Assembly (NCBI GenBank): GCA_035622755.1
Contig: DASPUU010000203.1
Span: forward strand, 1 to 12,366
DNA from: JADGRA01 sp035622755
GTDB taxonomy: Bacteria; Myxococcota; Myxococcia; Myxococcales; Myxococcaceae
Direction: 5' to 3'
Length of the DNA stretch: 12,366 nt
The position numbers and the translations under genes are program-made. Below are positions 6,634 to 12,324 of this stretch, piece after piece. The notes below the pieces were generated by a model. It did no database searches. It saw only the letters and a program-made list of their open reading frames with translations, and was not told where the DNA came from. Each line of letters begins with the position of its first letter. The first letter of the stretch is position 1.

Positions 6634-7469
6634 GGTTCTCCGCACCGAGCGCGCTCGCCGGCCCCCTGTTGGCCCTGGGCGCGCTCGGCGCCTGCACCAG
6701 CACCAGCGCCGGCTCGGACGCCGGGACCGACGGTGGTGCGTGCGCCACGCTCTTCGGCCGCCCCAACGACATGACCGGTCTCACCTCCGACCAGTGCCGT
6801 CCGGCGTGCGCCTGCACGGGCTTCGTCTGGGCGCCTCCCGACTACGGGCCGGCGTTCATCGATTCGCTCGTCTCCGGCTGGGCGCTCGAGCCGCCGAATC
6901 CGCCCATCACCACCGACCCCTACGCGTCACCGGCACCGCCCCCCGATCCAGCGGAGATGGTCTGCGGGGTGCTGCCGGCGGGGCCGGCGTCGTCCCAGCC
7001 GCGCCTCTACCGTCTTCTCACCTACGACACCGAGGCCGCGGCGCGGGACGCCGGCGCGAGCCCGACCCACTTCGGTCACTGCGGCGCCTGCTCGCCGCTG
7101 GTCGACCTGGCGGTGTACATGCGCGAGAACGACCTCACCGCTCCGGTTCGTGACTGTGGCCTGAACAGCACGACCCAGGACGAGGACGTCGCCTGCCTGC
7201 AGGGGCTCGGCTTCGATCTCCCCTGCGCGCAGATCTACGCCTACAACACCGCGCATACCCGGTCGGTATGCCTGGCGCCCTGCGCCGTCTCCCTGAACGA
7301 GCCTTACCAGCTCCCCGACGGTGGGCTGAACGAGTGCCTGGCCTGTGACGAGGCGATGAGCGGCCCGGTCTTCCAGGCGGTGGCGGGGCGCACGCGCCGC
7401 AATTCCGGACTCGCCAATGCGCTCTGCCGGCCGTGCAGCCAGGTGCAGCCGCTGGTTCACGACTACTGA
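6630..7469 (+). CDS. Cysteine-rich secreted lipoprotein, unknown family
   Basis: A 279-residue exported protein. The signal peptide ends in LGAC, with Cys22 as the lipidation site, followed by an Asp/Ala/Gly-rich tether. After it come 16 more cysteines (residues 38, 56, 60, 62, 112, 151, 154, 176, 189, 199, 214, 218, 236, 239, 266, 269), an even number consistent with eight disulfides; several are CxxC pairs. Distinctive blocks are HFGHCGACSPLVDLAVYM (147-164), ACLQGLGFDLPCAQIYAYNT (188-207), ECLACDEAMSGPVF (235-248) and AGRTRRNSGLANALCRPC (252-269). From memory these resemble uncharacterised Cys-rich secreted proteins of algae and other eukaryotes; I could not check this. ATG 6630 overlaps the PEGA gene's stop by 4 bases and lacks its own good ribosome site, so it is probably translationally coupled to that gene and its product may act beside it in the envelope. 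Confidence 0.85.
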   Translation: MRFSAPSALAGPLLALGALGACTSTSAGSDAGTDGGACATLFGRPNDMTGLTSDQCRPACACTGFVWAPPDYGPAFIDSLVSGWALEPPNPPITTDPYASPAPPPDPAEMVCGVLPAGPASSQPRLYRLLTYDTEAAARDAGASPTHFGHCGACSPLVDLAVYMRENDLTAPVRDCGLNSTTQDEDVACLQGLGFDLPCAQIYAYNTAHTRSVCLAPCAVSLNEPYQLPDGGLNECLACDEAMSGPVFQAVAGRTRRNSGLANALCRPCSQVQPLVHDY

Positions 7470-7572
7470 CGCGGACGGGTGGCTCCGGTTCCTGCGCCGG
7501 CGGTGGGTGCCGCGCAAGGACTGCGTCCCCGGGCCGCCGGCAGGGGCCGATTCCCGCGCGGTTCCACCCGCG

Positions 7573-7588
7573 TGGCACGAGCGCTGCA
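7573..7588 (+). promoter_or_regulatory. Candidate sigma-54 (-24/-12) promoter
   Basis: TGGCACGAGCGCTGCA matches the sigma-54 consensus TGGCACGrNNNTTGCW at all specified positions except the first T of TTGC. The invariant GG (7574-7575) and GC (7586-7587) are at the exact spacing. Transcription would begin near 7599, 41 bases before ATG 7640. Sigma-54 promoters need an activator ATPase; no activator gene is in the window. A short inverted repeat, CGCGG/CCGCG (7557-7561 and 7568-7572), abuts the -24 element. Confidence 0.45.
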
Positions 7589-7600
7589 GCCCCCCAGGGT

Positions 7601-7629
7601 GGGGCCGAGTGTCCGGCCCCCGACTCGGC
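7601..7629 (+). promoter_or_regulatory. Leader with two mutually exclusive hairpins before the SRPBCC-like gene
   Basis: GGGGCC (7601-7606) can pair with GGCCCC (7615-7620), a perfect 6-bp stem. Alternatively GCCGAGT (7604-7610) can pair with ACTCGGC (7623-7629), a perfect 7-bp stem. The arms share 7604-7606, so only one can form at a time. The second stem ends one base before the ribosome-site region (AGGTGG, 7631-7636). The arrangement could act as a translational or attenuation switch, but GC-rich DNA makes short stems common. Confidence 0.3.
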
Positions 7630-7639
7630 GAGGTGGGAG

Positions 7640-8293
7640 ATGAAGCCCGTTGCCATCGACGGAGTCCGGCTCTCCCGGCAGCTCGACGGATGGCTTCCCG
7701 CCGCGCCCTTCCGTGACACCATCGCGGTGCGCTCGCGCGCCTCCTCCGCCCGGCTCATGCACGCGCTGGACACGGTCACGCTTCGCGAGATGCCCCTGGC
7801 GCGTCTGCTCGGGACGCTCCGGTACCTCCCGGGCCGTCTGGCCCGGCGGCCGTCCCGGCAGAAGTCGGTCGATCCGCGCGTCCCCTTCCTCCCGGCCCTC
7901 GTCCGGGACATGGGCTCCGTGGTTCTGGAGCGGACGGCCGGAGAGGTCATCCTCGGAACGGTGGGGAAGCTTCATCAGATCCGCGACCAGTCCTTCGTCC
8001 CGCTCAAGGAGGCGGGGGACTTCACCTCCTTCGATGCGCCGGACCACGAGAAGCTGGCGATGAGCGTGCAGGCCATCCCCGTCGACGAGGGGACGGTGCT
8101 CGTGCTCGAGCATCGAACGCAGCCGACCGACGTCGAGGCGCAGAAGCGGTTCCGCCGCTACTGGCGCTTCATCCGCCCGGCAGGCGCCTTCGTCACCCGC
8201 CAGCTCCTCAGGGCGGTGGCGAGACGGGCGGAGCGCACCATGCCGCTCGGGTCTCCGGCCGCGGAGAGCGGCGAGCAGGCGACTGTCCGCTGA
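7640..8293 (+). CDS. SRPBCC (START-like) family protein, uncharacterised
   Basis: A 217-residue protein with no signal peptide, so probably cytosolic. The pattern fits SRPBCC/START-like ligand-binding folds of the uncharacterised type found in actinobacteria and myxobacteria. It has an N-terminal strand with FRDTIAVRSRASSARLMHAL (residues 24-43), a helix and loop LREMPLARLLGTLRYLPGRL (48-67), and the strand GEVILGTVGKLHQ (101-113). It continues with MSVQAIPVDEGTVLVLEHRT (141-160) and a long C-terminal helix FRRYWRFIRPAGAFVTRQLL (171-190). Such folds hold hydrophobic ligands in a cavity; the ligand here is unknown. ATG 7640 follows AGGTGG at 7631-7636, only 3 bases away, a tight spacing. It stands alone behind a sigma-54-like site and a structured leader. 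I am fairly sure of the gene and moderately sure of the fold. Confidence 0.75.
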   Translation: MKPVAIDGVRLSRQLDGWLPAAPFRDTIAVRSRASSARLMHALDTVTLREMPLARLLGTLRYLPGRLARRPSRQKSVDPRVPFLPALVRDMGSVVLERTAGEVILGTVGKLHQIRDQSFVPLKEAGDFTSFDAPDHEKLAMSVQAIPVDEGTVLVLEHRTQPTDVEAQKRFRRYWRFIRPAGAFVTRQLLRAVARRAERTMPLGSPAAESGEQATVR

Positions 8294-8313
8294 CGCCGCG
8301 TTCCTGGCCCCCT

Positions 8314-8341
8314 GCGGCGGTCCGGGGCTACAGTCCGCCGC
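8314..8341. promoter_or_regulatory. Inverted repeat enclosing a candidate -10 box
   Basis: GCGGCGG (8314-8320) and CCGCCGC (8335-8341) are perfect 7-bp inverted arms. Between them, directly against the right arm, is TACAGT (8329-8334), a sigma-70 -10-like hexamer that would start transcription near 8341, 25 bases before GTG 8366. The arms could be an operator over the promoter or simply a hairpin ending the SRPBCC-like transcript, whose stop is at 8293. Confidence 0.3.
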
Positions 8342-8365
8342 CTGGGGAGCAGGGGGCGGCGCGCC

Positions 8366-9244
8366 GTGGCACAGCCAGGGTCACGAAACACGCTGCTCGC
8401 CATGGCTGCCGTCCTGCTCGCCGGGGCCGCGCAGGCGCAGGCCACGGCCACGGTTGCCTTGCCGGCCCCGGAGACGGGCGCCCCGGTGAGCCCTCCCCCG
8501 ATGCCGCCGGAGACGGCCGATGCCCCGGCGGCCCCGCAGACGCCAGCTGCGGACGAGCGGGGGCCCCGAGAGACGGCCGCTCCGGCCGATGTGCCGCCGC
8601 CGCCGCCCCAGACGGTGGTCTACACCGAGGTTCCCCCGCCGCCCCGCCTCCCGCCGCGGGTTCCGCATTACGTGTTCCGCGTGTCCGGCGGCTTCGCGCT
8701 CATCAGCCAGGACATCTTCTGCAACCTCTACCCGTCCACCATCTGCCCGACCTCCGGGACCCCGCTCGGCATCTCGCCCGTGGTCGATGCCGAGTTCGAG
8801 CTGTGGTGGTCGCGGAGCTTCTACTCGGAGGAGGGCACCGCCAAGGACCGGATCAGCATCGAGCATGCGGTGTCCTTCGGCGCGAGCGTGCTCTGGAGCC
8901 ATTACTCGCCGCCCCAGCAGGTGCCGAACCTCCCCCCGCCCACGGTCAATGCCATGCTCTGGGAGCCCCACTTCGACGTCCGCTGGGGGGTCCCCGGGCC
9001 GGTCCGCTGGCGCTTCTTCCTCGGGCTCGGGCTCTACATCGCCTCGGCGACGGCCGGGACCCCCTACGGCCAGACCGACACCAGCGGCGTCGGCGTCGCC
9101 TTCCGCGTCGGCGCCGGGGCCACCTTCCTTCCTCACGAGCCGGTGAGCCTGGCCGTCGACGTGCTCCTCGAGGGCGGCTGGGTCGGCGGCGTCACCGTCT
9201 GGAGCGGGACACTGCTCATCGGCCCCGAGGTCCACTTCGACTAG
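8366..9244 (+). CDS. Proline-rich exported protein, probable outer-membrane beta-barrel
   Basis: A 292-residue exported protein of unknown function. Residues 1-25 are a clear Sec signal peptide: Arg7, a hydrophobic core LLAMAAVLLAG, then AQA cleavage motifs near 23-26. Residues about 30-99 are a Pro/Ala-rich, low-complexity segment with runs of prolines (77-81, 90-93). Such linkers can span periplasm or peptidoglycan. Residues 100-292 alternate polar and hydrophobic residues with many aromatics and glycines, including HYVFRVSGGFALI, HFDVRWGVP, RWRFFLGLGLYIASA, GVGVAFRVGAGATFLP and VWSGTLLIGPEVHFD. These are typical of transmembrane beta-strands, and one likely disulfide (Cys119-Cys127) lies in a loop. 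It ends in Phe-Asp rather than the terminal aromatic of classic barrels. The start is GTG 8366 after a G-rich stretch (AGGGGGCGG); ATG 8402 would lose the signal's basic n-region. Confidence 0.75.
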   Translation: MAQPGSRNTLLAMAAVLLAGAAQAQATATVALPAPETGAPVSPPPMPPETADAPAAPQTPAADERGPRETAAPADVPPPPPQTVVYTEVPPPPRLPPRVPHYVFRVSGGFALISQDIFCNLYPSTICPTSGTPLGISPVVDAEFELWWSRSFYSEEGTAKDRISIEHAVSFGASVLWSHYSPPQQVPNLPPPTVNAMLWEPHFDVRWGVPGPVRWRFFLGLGLYIASATAGTPYGQTDTSGVGVAFRVGAGATFLPHEPVSLAVDVLLEGGWVGGVTVWSGTLLIGPEVHFD

Positions 9245-9396
9245 GAAGCGGTCGCCCGTCCGGCTGCACGCTCGGTCCGCGGGACGCGAACGCTTCGCAT
9301 TCGCATCGGGAGCGCGCGCGCCGGTTGACGCTCGCGCCGCTCCGGACCAGAAGACGCGGGCGCCAAGGGACCCGCTCGAAAGGCCATCGACTGCAC
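9245..9396. other. Gap between the probable barrel gene and the Rieske gene
   Basis: These 152 bases hold no convincing gene. GCGAA (9286-9290) and TTCGC (9294-9298) form a 5-bp stem with a three-base loop, a weak candidate 3' hairpin for the upstream gene. TTGACG (9325-9330) resembles a sigma-70 -35 box, but nothing like TATAAT follows at 16-18 bases. GAAAGG (9378-9383) is the nearest purine-rich site to ATG 9397, 13 bases away, which is long for a ribosome site. Confidence 0.3.
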
Positions 9397-9837
9397 ATGG
9401 GAACGCCCACCCGCCGCGACCTGCTCAAGACCATGCTCGCCGCCGGAGCCGCCACCCTCCTTCCCGGCGGCGCCGGGTGCGGGGGGGTGAATGGCCCGCG
9501 CGGGGACATCCCGGCCGGGAACGTCGCCGACGTCCCGCTCGGCACGCTGGAGGGGATTGCCGGCCAGGCGGTCATCCTCGGACGGGACTCGGGCGGCCTC
9601 TACGCCATGACCTCCATCTGCACCCACGCCGGCTGCGACATGGAGACCAGCGGAACCATCGACGCGCAGGGCGCCCTGTGCGGATGCCACGGGAGCGTGT
9701 TCGATACGAACGGCAACGTGGTCCAGGGCCCGGCGCGCTCGGCGCTCCAGCACTTCGCCGTCTCGGTGGATGGGACCGGGGCGATCATCATCCACGCCTC
9801 CCAGCCGGTTTCCGAGACGCAGCGCACGGCCGTCTGA
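9397..9837 (+). CDS. Tat-exported Rieske 2Fe-2S protein
   Basis: A 146-residue extracytoplasmic electron carrier. The N-terminus TRRDLLK (residues 5-11) followed by LAAGAATLLPGGAGC is a twin-arginine signal, as expected for a protein exported with its cluster. Cys28 could be a lipid attachment site, but GAGC is a poor lipobox. Rieske box 1 is CTHAGC (75-80) and box 2 is CGCHGS (95-100). Cluster ligands are predicted as Cys75, His77, Cys95 and His98, with Cys80-Cys97 as the stabilising disulfide. That disulfide and Ser100 are features of high-potential, bc1-type Rieske proteins rather than dioxygenase ferredoxins. FDTNGNVVQGPARSALQHFAV-type sequence after box 2 is standard. No cytochrome b or other bc1/b6f subunit lies nearby, so this is a stand-alone Rieske protein with unknown redox partners. 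The next gene is a separate propeller lipoprotein. Confidence 0.93.
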   Translation: MGTPTRRDLLKTMLAAGAATLLPGGAGCGGVNGPRGDIPAGNVADVPLGTLEGIAGQAVILGRDSGGLYAMTSICTHAGCDMETSGTIDAQGALCGCHGSVFDTNGNVVQGPARSALQHFAVSVDGTGAIIIHASQPVSETQRTAV

Positions 9838-9842
9838 GGAGC

Positions 9843-9859
9843 AGGCGACGAAGTCGCCT
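9843..9859. terminator. Hairpin after the Rieske gene
   Basis: AGGCGAC (9843-9849) and GTCGCCT (9853-9859) are perfect 7-bp arms around a GAA triloop, starting 5 bases past the Rieske stop. There is no T-tract. The hairpin lies about 18 bases upstream of the -10-like box of the next gene, so it could double as an operator there. Confidence 0.5.
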
Positions 9860-9877
9860 CCCGGTCCCCCCGTCGCC

Positions 9878-9883
9878 GATAAT
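9878..9883 (+). promoter_or_regulatory. Candidate -10 box for a near-leaderless transcript
   Basis: GATAAT (five of six bases of TATAAT) ends 8 bases before ATG 9892. Transcription would start at about 9890, leaving a leader of 0-3 bases. The absence of any Shine-Dalgarno sequence before the ATG agrees with leaderless translation. No -35 consensus is seen; the AGGCGAC hairpin occupies that position. Confidence 0.4.
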
Positions 9884-9891
9884 CCCGGGCC

Positions 9892-11475
9892 ATGACCCTT
9901 CGCGCTCGTGGCTGCATCGGCTGCCTGGTCGCCGGGACCCTCCTCGGAGGCTGTCCGGTCGCCACCATCGGAGGCTCGGGAGGTGGCGGGGGCGGCCCCG
10001 ACGGTGGGCCCGGCCCGGACGGAGGAGGCGTGGTGGCCGTCACCACCTTCGGGGTCCACCCGACGCGCGACTCGGTCTACGTCGATGCGGCGTTCACCAA
10101 GGCCCGGCTGGCGGCCATCGCCGCCGACGGCGGCCTGAGGGCGGATCCCTCCTTCGCGCCGGCCATCCAGGGGAAGGTCTATGCCTCCCCGCTCTTCCTC
10201 GAGGGCGGCGTGACCGGGAAGGACGCGGTCTTCATCGCCACCGAGGAGAACCACGTCTACGCCATCGACGCGACCGCCGGCACCGTCCTCTGGGACCGGC
10301 TGCTCGGGCCTCCGGTGCCCCTCAGCCAGCTCGGCTGCGGGAACATCGACCCCATGGGCGTCACCAGCACGCCGGCCATGGACCTGACGCGCGGCGTGCT
10401 CGTGCTCGACGCGGAGATCGACCAGAGCAGCTCCGGACCGCCGCACCACACCCTGTTCGGCCTCTCCATCACCAGCGGGGCGGTCCTCTGGCAGATCGAC
10501 GTGGACGCCAACGTGACCGGGTTCGACACCGTCTACCAGGGCCAGCGCGCCTCGGTGCTGGTCGTCGCCCACACCGCCTACCTGCCCTTCGGCGGGTACT
10601 ACGGGGACTGCGGGACGAACTACGGCTGGATCCTGGGCGTGCCGCTGGGCACGCCGACCGCGGCCGCCGTCTTCCACTACCGCACGCCGGGGCAGGGCGG
10701 GGCCATCTGGGCTCCCAACGGCATCGCCTCGGACGGGACGTCCATCTTCGCCGTCACCGGCAACGGCGAAGGGAACCAGCCCACCTGGGCGTCGGGGGAC
10801 TCCGACGCGCTGCTCAGGCTCAGCACCGCTCTGGTCTTCAGCGGCGACCCGGCGGACTACTTCGCCTTCAACGAGTGGCAGGCCATCTCCGCGGCGGACG
10901 GCGACCTGGGGAGCAACGGGACGGTGCTCTTCGACCTGCCCGACGCCGGCTCCGGGCATCTCGCCGTGCTCATCGGAAAGCAGAAGAACGCCTACCTGGT
11001 GGACACGGCGAACCTGGGCGGCATCAACACGCCCGACATGCCGCTGGCCGAGCTCGACGGCATCGCCACCGACGACGCCTCCGGAGGGATGGCCACCTAC
11101 CAGGCGCCGAGCGGACGCTACGTGGTCTACAACGCTCCCTGCCCGAACGGGAACGGGCTCGGCGTCCTCAAGGTGAACCCGGGCAGCCCGCCCACGCTGA
11201 CCCAGCCCTTCGCCTGCCTCGACCAGGGGGCGAGCGGGGTGGATCAGGGTGGCTCACCGGTGGTCACCACGCCCGACGGCGCGAGCGACTTCGTCATCTG
11301 GGGCACCGGCGCCGGAGGCGACGGGCAGCTTCACGCTTTCGACGGAGAGACCGGTGCGCCCATCGTCAGCTCCCAGGGGGCCCAGGGCGGCATTCACTGG
11401 GTCGCGCCGCTGGTGGCCAAGGGCAGCATCTACCTGCCGGGGAACGGCACGGTCTACGCCTTCCGCATCCAGTAG
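9892..11475 (+). CDS. Lipoprotein with a PQQ-like beta-propeller
   Basis: A 527-residue exported lipoprotein. The signal peptide ends in LLGGC, with Cys21 as the lipidation site. Residues 27-46 are a Gly/Pro/Asp tether. The rest is a repeat propeller of the PQQ-enzyme-like (eight-blade quinoprotein/BamB) type. Blade signatures include HVYAIDATAGTVLWDRLLG (121-139), LFGLSITSGAVLWQIDVDA (188-206), AYLVDTANLGG (367-377), QLHAFDGETGAPIV (479-492) and the closing GTVYAFRIQ (519-527). No clear PQQ-ligand set or haem-binding CxxCH is visible, so a binding scaffold is as likely as a dehydrogenase; four further cysteines (149, 240, 417, 442) may form disulfides. It lies downstream of the Rieske gene but has its own -10-like box. 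It converges with the DUF2182 gene, with 11 bases between the stops. The start at ATG 9892 is fixed by the signal peptide. Confidence 0.87.
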   Translation: MTLRARGCIGCLVAGTLLGGCPVATIGGSGGGGGGPDGGPGPDGGGVVAVTTFGVHPTRDSVYVDAAFTKARLAAIAADGGLRADPSFAPAIQGKVYASPLFLEGGVTGKDAVFIATEENHVYAIDATAGTVLWDRLLGPPVPLSQLGCGNIDPMGVTSTPAMDLTRGVLVLDAEIDQSSSGPPHHTLFGLSITSGAVLWQIDVDANVTGFDTVYQGQRASVLVVAHTAYLPFGGYYGDCGTNYGWILGVPLGTPTAAAVFHYRTPGQGGAIWAPNGIASDGTSIFAVTGNGEGNQPTWASGDSDALLRLSTALVFSGDPADYFAFNEWQAISAADGDLGSNGTVLFDLPDAGSGHLAVLIGKQKNAYLVDTANLGGINTPDMPLAELDGIATDDASGGMATYQAPSGRYVVYNAPCPNGNGLGVLKVNPGSPPTLTQPFACLDQGASGVDQGGSPVVTTPDGASDFVIWGTGAGGDGQLHAFDGETGAPIVSSQGAQGGIHWVAPLVAKGSIYLPGNGTVYAFRIQ

Positions 11476-11486
11476 GACCTCCGCCG

Positions 11487-12278
11487 CTACCAGAGGTGGG
11501 AATCCAGGCGGAGCGTGACCCCCACGCCGGCCACGAGGAGGGCGACGCCCACGAGCTTGCCCAGGCGCTTCCCCCAGGAGAGGTTTCGCTCCAGCGCCAT
11601 CACCGAGCCGAGGACGAGCATCCAGCCCAGGTTTCCCGCCCCGAAGGGAAACATGAGGAGCATCAGCGTCCAGCAGCAACCGACGCAGAACAGCCCGTGA
11701 TGAAGCCCGAGCCAGAGCGCCTGCTGGCGGGGGCTCTGGCCGGTCCAGTGCTCGGCGACGAAGCTCTGGGGAGAACGGCAGCGGTCGAGGCAGCGGTACT
11801 TCAAGGCGCTGAACTGGTAGGCGCCGGCGAGGAGCAGCGTCGCCGCCCCGAGGAGCCAGCCGTTCTCCGAGAGCCACGGGCTCCGGGCCGAAGCCTCGCG
11901 GAACCAGACAGCACCGGCGTACGCCAAGAGCCCGAAGGCCGCCCAGCCGGCCAGGTAGCCGGCGATGACCAGGGTGACCAGGAAGGCGGAGTCGGAACGG
12001 GCCCGCGTCACCCGGGCGAAGATGCCGAGGAGGGTGGCGCTGATGGGGAGCATCATCGCCACCGTCATCAGCGTCCAGCCGGTGACGAAGACCATCGCCG
12101 CCAGCCAGCCGCTGTCCGTCGGGGCAGGGTGCAGGTGCGCGTGGTGGACGTAATGCACGTAGGGCGACGCTCCCCACCGCCAGAGTGCGAACCAGGCCAG
12201 CCCGCTGGTGCCCAGGAGCAGGGCGACGAGCGCCCGCGGGTCGCGGCCGGCGGGCGTCCTGGACGTGGTCGAGGCCAT
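11487..12278 (-). CDS. DUF2182 predicted metal-binding integral membrane protein
   Basis: A 263-residue inner-membrane protein with about six hydrophobic segments, the expected size for DUF2182. Family motifs are visible: WTLMTVAMMLP (residues 68-78) in the second segment, LKYRCLDRCRSP (159-170), GLHHGLFCVGCCWTLM (191-206) and ALERNLSWGKRLG (229-241). The cysteines (163, 167, 198, 201, 202), the histidines of GLHHG and the membrane methionines would suit binding of a soft metal such as copper, which is the family's predicted role rather than a proven one. An extra histidine cluster, YVHYVHHAHLHP (40-51), lies in the loop after the first segment. The DUF1326 protein that often accompanies this family is not in the window. 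ATG 12278 lacks a clear ribosome site but has a -10-like box 11 bases upstream. The gene is convergent with the propeller lipoprotein gene. Confidence 0.9.
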   Translation of the reverse strand: MASTTSRTPAGRDPRALVALLLGTSGLAWFALWRWGASPYVHYVHHAHLHPAPTDSGWLAAMVFVTGWTLMTVAMMLPISATLLGIFARVTRARSDSAFLVTLVIAGYLAGWAAFGLLAYAGAVWFREASARSPWLSENGWLLGAATLLLAGAYQFSALKYRCLDRCRSPQSFVAEHWTGQSPRQQALWLGLHHGLFCVGCCWTLMLLMFPFGAGNLGWMLVLGSVMALERNLSWGKRLGKLVGVALLVAGVGVTLRLDSHLW

Positions 12279-12288
12279 TCGCCGGCCG

Positions 12289-12294
12289 ATGCTA
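12289..12294 (-). promoter_or_regulatory. Candidate -10 box for the DUF2182 gene
   Basis: Read leftward, TAGCAT (four of six bases of TATAAT) would start transcription near 12282, four bases before ATG 12278. This again suggests a very short leader and fits the lack of a Shine-Dalgarno sequence. No -35 consensus is visible. Confidence 0.25.
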
Positions 12295-12295
12295 G

Positions 12296-12324
12296 CCCGG
12301 CCAGCGCGGCCTCTGCTGGGCGGG
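12296..12324. repeat. Imperfect inverted repeat upstream of the DUF2182 gene
   Basis: CCCGGCCAGC (12296-12305) and GCTGGGCGGG (12315-12324) pair at nine of ten positions around a 9-base loop. It lies in the spacer and -35 region of the candidate DUF2182 promoter and could be an operator, or the terminator of a gene further right. No coding sequence can be assigned to 12279-12366. Confidence 0.3.

Noticed and set aside
4270..6645. Leftward open frame of 791 codons opposite the GNAT and PEGA genes
   Set aside because: The composition is low-complexity Arg/Gly/Pro/His, and it spans a divergent promoter region and shadows well-supported genes. It is a GC-bias artefact despite its length.
7135..7950. 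Leftward open frame of 271 codons across the gap before the SRPBCC-like gene
   Set aside because: The product is Arg/Ser/Pro-rich with no motif, and the rightward SRPBCC-like frame has a coherent fold pattern over the same bases.
9325..9330. TTGACG as a -35 box for the Rieske gene
   Set aside because: No -10-like hexamer follows at 16-18 bases, and the site is about 67 bases from the start codon without other support.
9982..10026. Gly/Pro/Asp-rich tandem-like stretch at the start of the propeller lipoprotein
   Set aside because: It is the ordinary flexible tether after a lipobox in this type of lipoprotein, not a DNA repeat element.
9241..10959. Leftward open frame of 572 codons opposite the Rieske and propeller genes
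   Set aside because: Antisense to two genes with clear motifs and signal peptides; its own translation shows no domain or export signal.
11477..11497. ACCTC/GAGGT stem across the convergent stops of the propeller and DUF2182 genes
   Set aside because: It is only 5 bp with an 11-base loop and no T-tract, too weak to call a terminator.
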